55,447 bases of DNA from an uncultured Poribacteria bacterium (GTDB taxonomy: Bacteria; Poribacteria; WGA-4E; WGA-3G), in NCBI GenBank assembly GCA_951828515.1, contig OX639992.1:1770561-1826007 (forward strand), in the 5' to 3' direction. Below the pieces are notes generated by a model, which saw only the letters and a list, made by a program, of their open reading frames with translations, did no database searches and had not been told where the DNA came from. The position numbers were made by a program, and so were the translations under genes. Shown piece by piece: positions 52,860-55,447 of this stretch; position 1 is the stretch's first letter, and every line of letters starts with the position of its first letter.

Positions 52860-52887
52860 CTATAGACATAGCACTCCGCTGGAGTGC
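52860..52887 (+). repeat. CTATAGACAT palindrome, copy 3 (GCACTCCGCTGGAGTGC form)
   Basis: The same prefix but a different stem, GCACTCC with GGAGTGC. Both arms changed together compared with copies 1 and 2. Confidence 0.8.
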
Positions 52888-52908
52888 AGGAGTTTGCCCA
52901 TATCCTTT

Positions 52909-52936
52909 CTATAGACATAGCACTCCGCTGGAGTGC
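52909..52936 (+). repeat. CTATAGACAT palindrome, copy 4 (tandem to copy 3)
   Basis: Identical to copy 3 over 28 bases, 21 bases downstream. Confidence 0.8.
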
Positions 52937-53068
52937 GAAGAGATGCTTTTTTGAAAAACCTATCTTCAACAGCATAAAATTTGTTGGGTAACAACTTAAG
53001 TCATCTTAGCAAGAAAGCGCAATGAATTGCGCTACTACGAACGAAAGACCCTACGAAAACGGGTAAAC

Positions 53069-53081
53069 TGCGTAAGTCCTA
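53069..53081. mobile_element. Solo TAGGACTTACGCA end touching the recD2 stop codon
   Basis: The coding strand reads TGA stop (53084-53082) directly followed by TAGGACTTACGCA. No partner end is found in the 800 bases beyond. Confidence 0.6.
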
Positions 53082-55445
53082 TCAAAATCTATCTCCCTGA
53101 AGGCGTTCGGCGAGGTAGCTGTTGCGTTCCATCACTTGATTGTTACGGATACAGATTCCGAGTGCGCGTTTGGTGCCGACTATCACGACACGCTCTTTTG
53201 CACGGGTGATGCCGGTGTAAAGCAGATTCCGTTGTAACATGAGATAGTGTTGCGTGTGTAAGGGGATAACAACGGCGGGATACTCGCTGCCCTGTGCCTT
53301 ATGGATAGTCGTGGCGTAAGCCAAAACGAGCTCACCGAGGTCGGCTGTATCGTAAGCCACCTGTTTATCAGGGAACTGGATGTACACCTTTTTGTCAACG
53401 TTTTCAATCGAGACGACTCTTCCGATATCGCCGTTAAACACGTCATAGTCGTAGTTGTTGCGGATTTGCATCACTTTATCACCGATGCGGAACCCACCTG
53501 CAGTCCGAGATACGGGCGAGGCGACCTCGCCCCTACGGGGTATCTGCCTGTAGGTTTGAACGCCGAACCTCTTTTTTTCCAAAGGATGAGATACTGGGGC
53601 AGTATATTCTGGGTTCAATATTTCCTGGAGACGTTTGTTAAGGTTTTCAGTGCCGAGTGTCCCGCGCCGCATGGGGCATAGGAGTTGGATATCGTCCATT
53701 GGATGGTAATCGTAGTGCCGTGGTAACCGATCGGCAATGACGGAACATATAAGTTCAGTAATTACCTCGGGATCTTCCTCCTCCATGAAGAAAAAGTTCC
53801 GGTCTGTATCGCCAGTGAGTTCTGGAAAATCGCCTTTATTAATGCGATGAGCATTTGTGACGATCATGCTCTCCTGCGCTTGGCGGAATATCTCGGTGAG
53901 TTGGATAACGGGTATCTTTTCGGAATCAATGAGTTCTTTAAGGACATTACCTGCACCAACGGAAGGAAGCTGATCAGTGTCCCCAATGAGAACAACAGTC
54001 GTTGTCGGACGGATTGCCTGCATCAAACGGTTCATCAGGACGAGGTCCACCATAGATGTTTCATCAACAATAACGACATCTGTGTCCAAAGGGTTTTGAC
54101 GATTACGCTTAAATCCATTGTTTTGCGGGGAGAATTCAAGGAGCCGATGGATGGTTTTGGCTTCGCAACCGGTTGTTTCACTGAGACGTTTCGCCGCGCG
54201 TCCGGTGGGTGCCGTCAGGGTGATACGTCTACCTTCTGCTCCAAACAGACGAATCATGCCGACAACAGTCGTCGTTTTGCCGGTGCCGGGTCCGCCGGTA
54301 AGGATCATGGTGCGTGTCGTCATCGCGGTATGGATCGCCTCGCGCTGTTGTTGCGCGAAACGGATACCCATCTCGTCCTCCAATTGGGTAAGAGACGGTG
54401 TACTATTAGGTAACGATGGAATGGTGCTTTGCTCTTGACTGGAAGCCAAGAGTCTTAAAAACTGGTTTGCGACACCGAGTTCGGCATAGTAAAAGGGTGC
54501 GAGATAGATGGGGGAATGGTTATTAGTTATCGGTTGTCGGTTATCGGTTGAAAGAGGCCTCTGATCTGTTTCGGAAGTCTCATAGTTCTCTTGTGTCTCG
54601 TTTATGTCAATCTGTTCGTTGGAAGGTACTAAGTCTGTAAAACTGGGATTAATAATCTCTTCTTCTCCGACGAGGACAGAGATACCTTGTTCAATCGCTC
54701 CCAGTTCCTGTTCAAGCATGGTTTGGCACGCCTCAATGAGTTCGGCACGGCGTTGGAAGACGTGTCCATCATCTGCCTTTTGGCTGAGAACATATTTGAT
54801 TCCCGCTTGTACCCGTTGCGGGGCGTCCTTATCAATACCAAGTTTCTGTGCGATCGTATCCGCCGTTACAAAGCCGATACCGTAAATGTCATCGGCAAGA
54901 CGATAGGGGTCTTCTGTGACGATTGGGATTGCGTCGTTTCCATAGGTTTTGTAAATTTTTGCGGCGTGTGCTGTGCTCACATCGTGCGATTGCAGGAAGA
55001 GCATGACGTTTTTTATTTCGCGTTGCGCTTCCCACGCTTCCTTGATGATTTGTACTCGCTTCCGTCCGATACCGGGGACGCGTGCCAATTTTTCAGGCTC
55101 GTTTTCAATGACATCCATTGTATCCATACCGAACTTACGGACGATGAGTCCAGCCATTTTGGGACCGATGCCTTTGATGAGACCTGAGCCGAGATATTTT
55201 CTTAATCCGACTACATTTGCGGGGAGGATGGTTTCATACTTCTCGATTTGGAACTGTCTGCCGTATTTGGCGTTATCTACCCATTCGCCTTGCAGGAGAA
55301 GGCTCTCACCTGGGTTGATAGATGCCAGATTACCGACAACAGTGATGAGTTCGGCATGATCGCGCGCGGAAAGTCTTCCGACTGTATAGCCGGTGTCAGG
55401 GCTTTCATAGACGATACGTTCAAGTATCCCCTGCAGCGTTTCCAT
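53082..55445 (-). CDS. recD2: ATP-dependent DNA helicase RecD2 with two in-frame repeat insertions
   Basis: A 787-residue 5'-3' helicase of the RecD2/TraA group, acting in repair without RecBC. Order: N-terminal OB-like domain, helix-hairpin-helix VPGIGRKRV (about residue 125), Walker A TGGPGTGKTT, Walker B VIVDETSMVD, GDTDQLPSVGAGN, an SH3-like insertion and TIHKAQGSEYP, then VGTKRAL. Two stretches look foreign: RPLSTDNRQPITNNHSP (54519-54550, degenerate repeat) and IPRRGEVASPVSRTAG (53514-53544, palindrome). Both are in frame and sit in linkers next to conserved parts. The start matches the family N-terminus (METLQGILERIVYESPDTG). Confidence 0.93.
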   Translation of the reverse strand: METLQGILERIVYESPDTGYTVGRLSARDHAELITVVGNLASINPGESLLLQGEWVDNAKYGRQFQIEKYETILPANVVGLRKYLGSGLIKGIGPKMAGLIVRKFGMDTMDVIENEPEKLARVPGIGRKRVQIIKEAWEAQREIKNVMLFLQSHDVSTAHAAKIYKTYGNDAIPIVTEDPYRLADDIYGIGFVTADTIAQKLGIDKDAPQRVQAGIKYVLSQKADDGHVFQRRAELIEACQTMLEQELGAIEQGISVLVGEEEIINPSFTDLVPSNEQIDINETQENYETSETDQRPLSTDNRQPITNNHSPIYLAPFYYAELGVANQFLRLLASSQEQSTIPSLPNSTPSLTQLEDEMGIRFAQQQREAIHTAMTTRTMILTGGPGTGKTTTVVGMIRLFGAEGRRITLTAPTGRAAKRLSETTGCEAKTIHRLLEFSPQNNGFKRNRQNPLDTDVVIVDETSMVDLVLMNRLMQAIRPTTTVVLIGDTDQLPSVGAGNVLKELIDSEKIPVIQLTEIFRQAQESMIVTNAHRINKGDFPELTGDTDRNFFFMEEEDPEVITELICSVIADRLPRHYDYHPMDDIQLLCPMRRGTLGTENLNKRLQEILNPEYTAPVSHPLEKKRFGVQTYRQIPRRGEVASPVSRTAGGFRIGDKVMQIRNNYDYDVFNGDIGRVVSIENVDKKVYIQFPDKQVAYDTADLGELVLAYATTIHKAQGSEYPAVVIPLHTQHYLMLQRNLLYTGITRAKERVVIVGTKRALGICIRNNQVMERNSYLAERLQGDRF
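53509..53544. repeat. Palindromic element inside recD2
   Basis: GGGCGAGG and CCTCGCCC around CGA (53514-53532), with outer GATAC/GTATC arms (53509-53513, 53540-53544). Translated as RRGEVASPVS just before the FRIGDKVMQIRNN strand. Confidence 0.75.
54519..54550. repeat. Degenerate GTTATCGGTTGTCGG repeat inside recD2
   Basis: Four diverged units of GTTATCGGTT. The same motif ends the glycosidase gene (27144-27166) and occurs between genes near 32350. Confidence 0.75.
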
Positions 55446-55447
55446 TT

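Larger units (their letters stand above)
52260..53081. other. 822-base intergenic region of dispersed palindromes
   Basis: Holds a TTCGGTAATT-bounded repeat (52400-52476), four CTATAGACAT-type palindromes (52609-52936), a GGGGTTGGGAAACCC hairpin near 52754, GCGCAAT/ATTGCGC (about 53018-53033) and a solo TAGGACTTACGCA end (53069-53081). No coding potential was seen on either strand. Confidence 0.75.

Noticed and set aside
52860-52936. CRISPR-like array
   Set aside because: Only two tandem 28-base repeats with one 21-base gap, and the repeat belongs to a dispersed palindrome family with lone copies elsewhere; no cas genes.
53016-53043. tRNA or small RNA in the 52-53 kb gap
   Set aside because: Hairpins there are short dispersed palindromes; no cloverleaf or TpsiC-like sequence could be found.

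Overview
Organism. The window reads as a diderm (Gram-negative type) bacterium: it carries lipid A genes (an lpxC-fabZ fusion, lpxA, lpxI), a TonB-type protein, a Wzi-like outer-membrane protein and lipoprotein signal peptides. Sulfatases carrying both dockerin-like repeats and a FlgD/type IX-like C-terminal tail, several sulfotransferases, and very many short dispersed repeats together suggest Candidatus Poribacteria or a close relative. That placement is inferred from gene style and memory, not from a search.

Layout. 1-6.1 kb (minus): a Gfo/Idh/MocA oxidoreductase cut by the window edge, a gamma carbonic anhydrase, a pspA-like/ABC ATPase/ABC permease operon with a good sigma70-type promoter, and an orphan DNA methyltransferase. 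6.3-15.6 kb (mostly plus): housekeeping and envelope genes, ubiB-like, ruvX, mltG, lpxC-fabZ, lpxA, lpxI, a TonB-domain protein and an SDR. Hidden between lpxI and the TonB gene on the minus strand is a 77-residue SelW-like selenoprotein whose Sec codon is an in-frame TGA, so ordinary ORF calling misses it.

15.7-40.8 kb (all minus): a long polysaccharide locus with a polyprenol-phosphate sugar transferase, two glycosyltransferases, a Wzi-like protein, two sulfatases, four sulfotransferases, a glycosidase-like lipoprotein, an O-antigen ligase/polymerase-like protein, a MurJ-type flippase, an NAD-dependent epimerase, an FG-GAP/ASPIC protein and a beta-helix lipoprotein. It looks like a system that makes, sulfates, exports and trims a sulfated exopolysaccharide. 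41.4-45.7 kb: a Pnkp-Hen1 RNA repair operon behind a perfect TTGACA-N17-TATAAT promoter. 46-55.4 kb: a TrpD-like protein, an enolase-superfamily dehydratase, an Rpn-type nuclease with a probably leaderless mRNA, a sialate O-acetylesterase, an HsdR-N-like nuclease domain protein and RecD2.

Most unusual is the repeat landscape. (1) At least eleven copies of a leader cassette (core CCGCAAGGAAAATTAAAAAT) lie at or just inside gene starts on the minus strand; some are translated, in two different frames. (2) Palindromic and short degenerate repeats are read in frame inside RecD2, a sulfatase, the FG-GAP protein, the glycosidase and the flippase. (3) TAGGACTTACGCA inverted-repeat elements abut stop codons. 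(4) A palindrome family shows compensatory base changes. No tRNA, rRNA or CRISPR array was seen.
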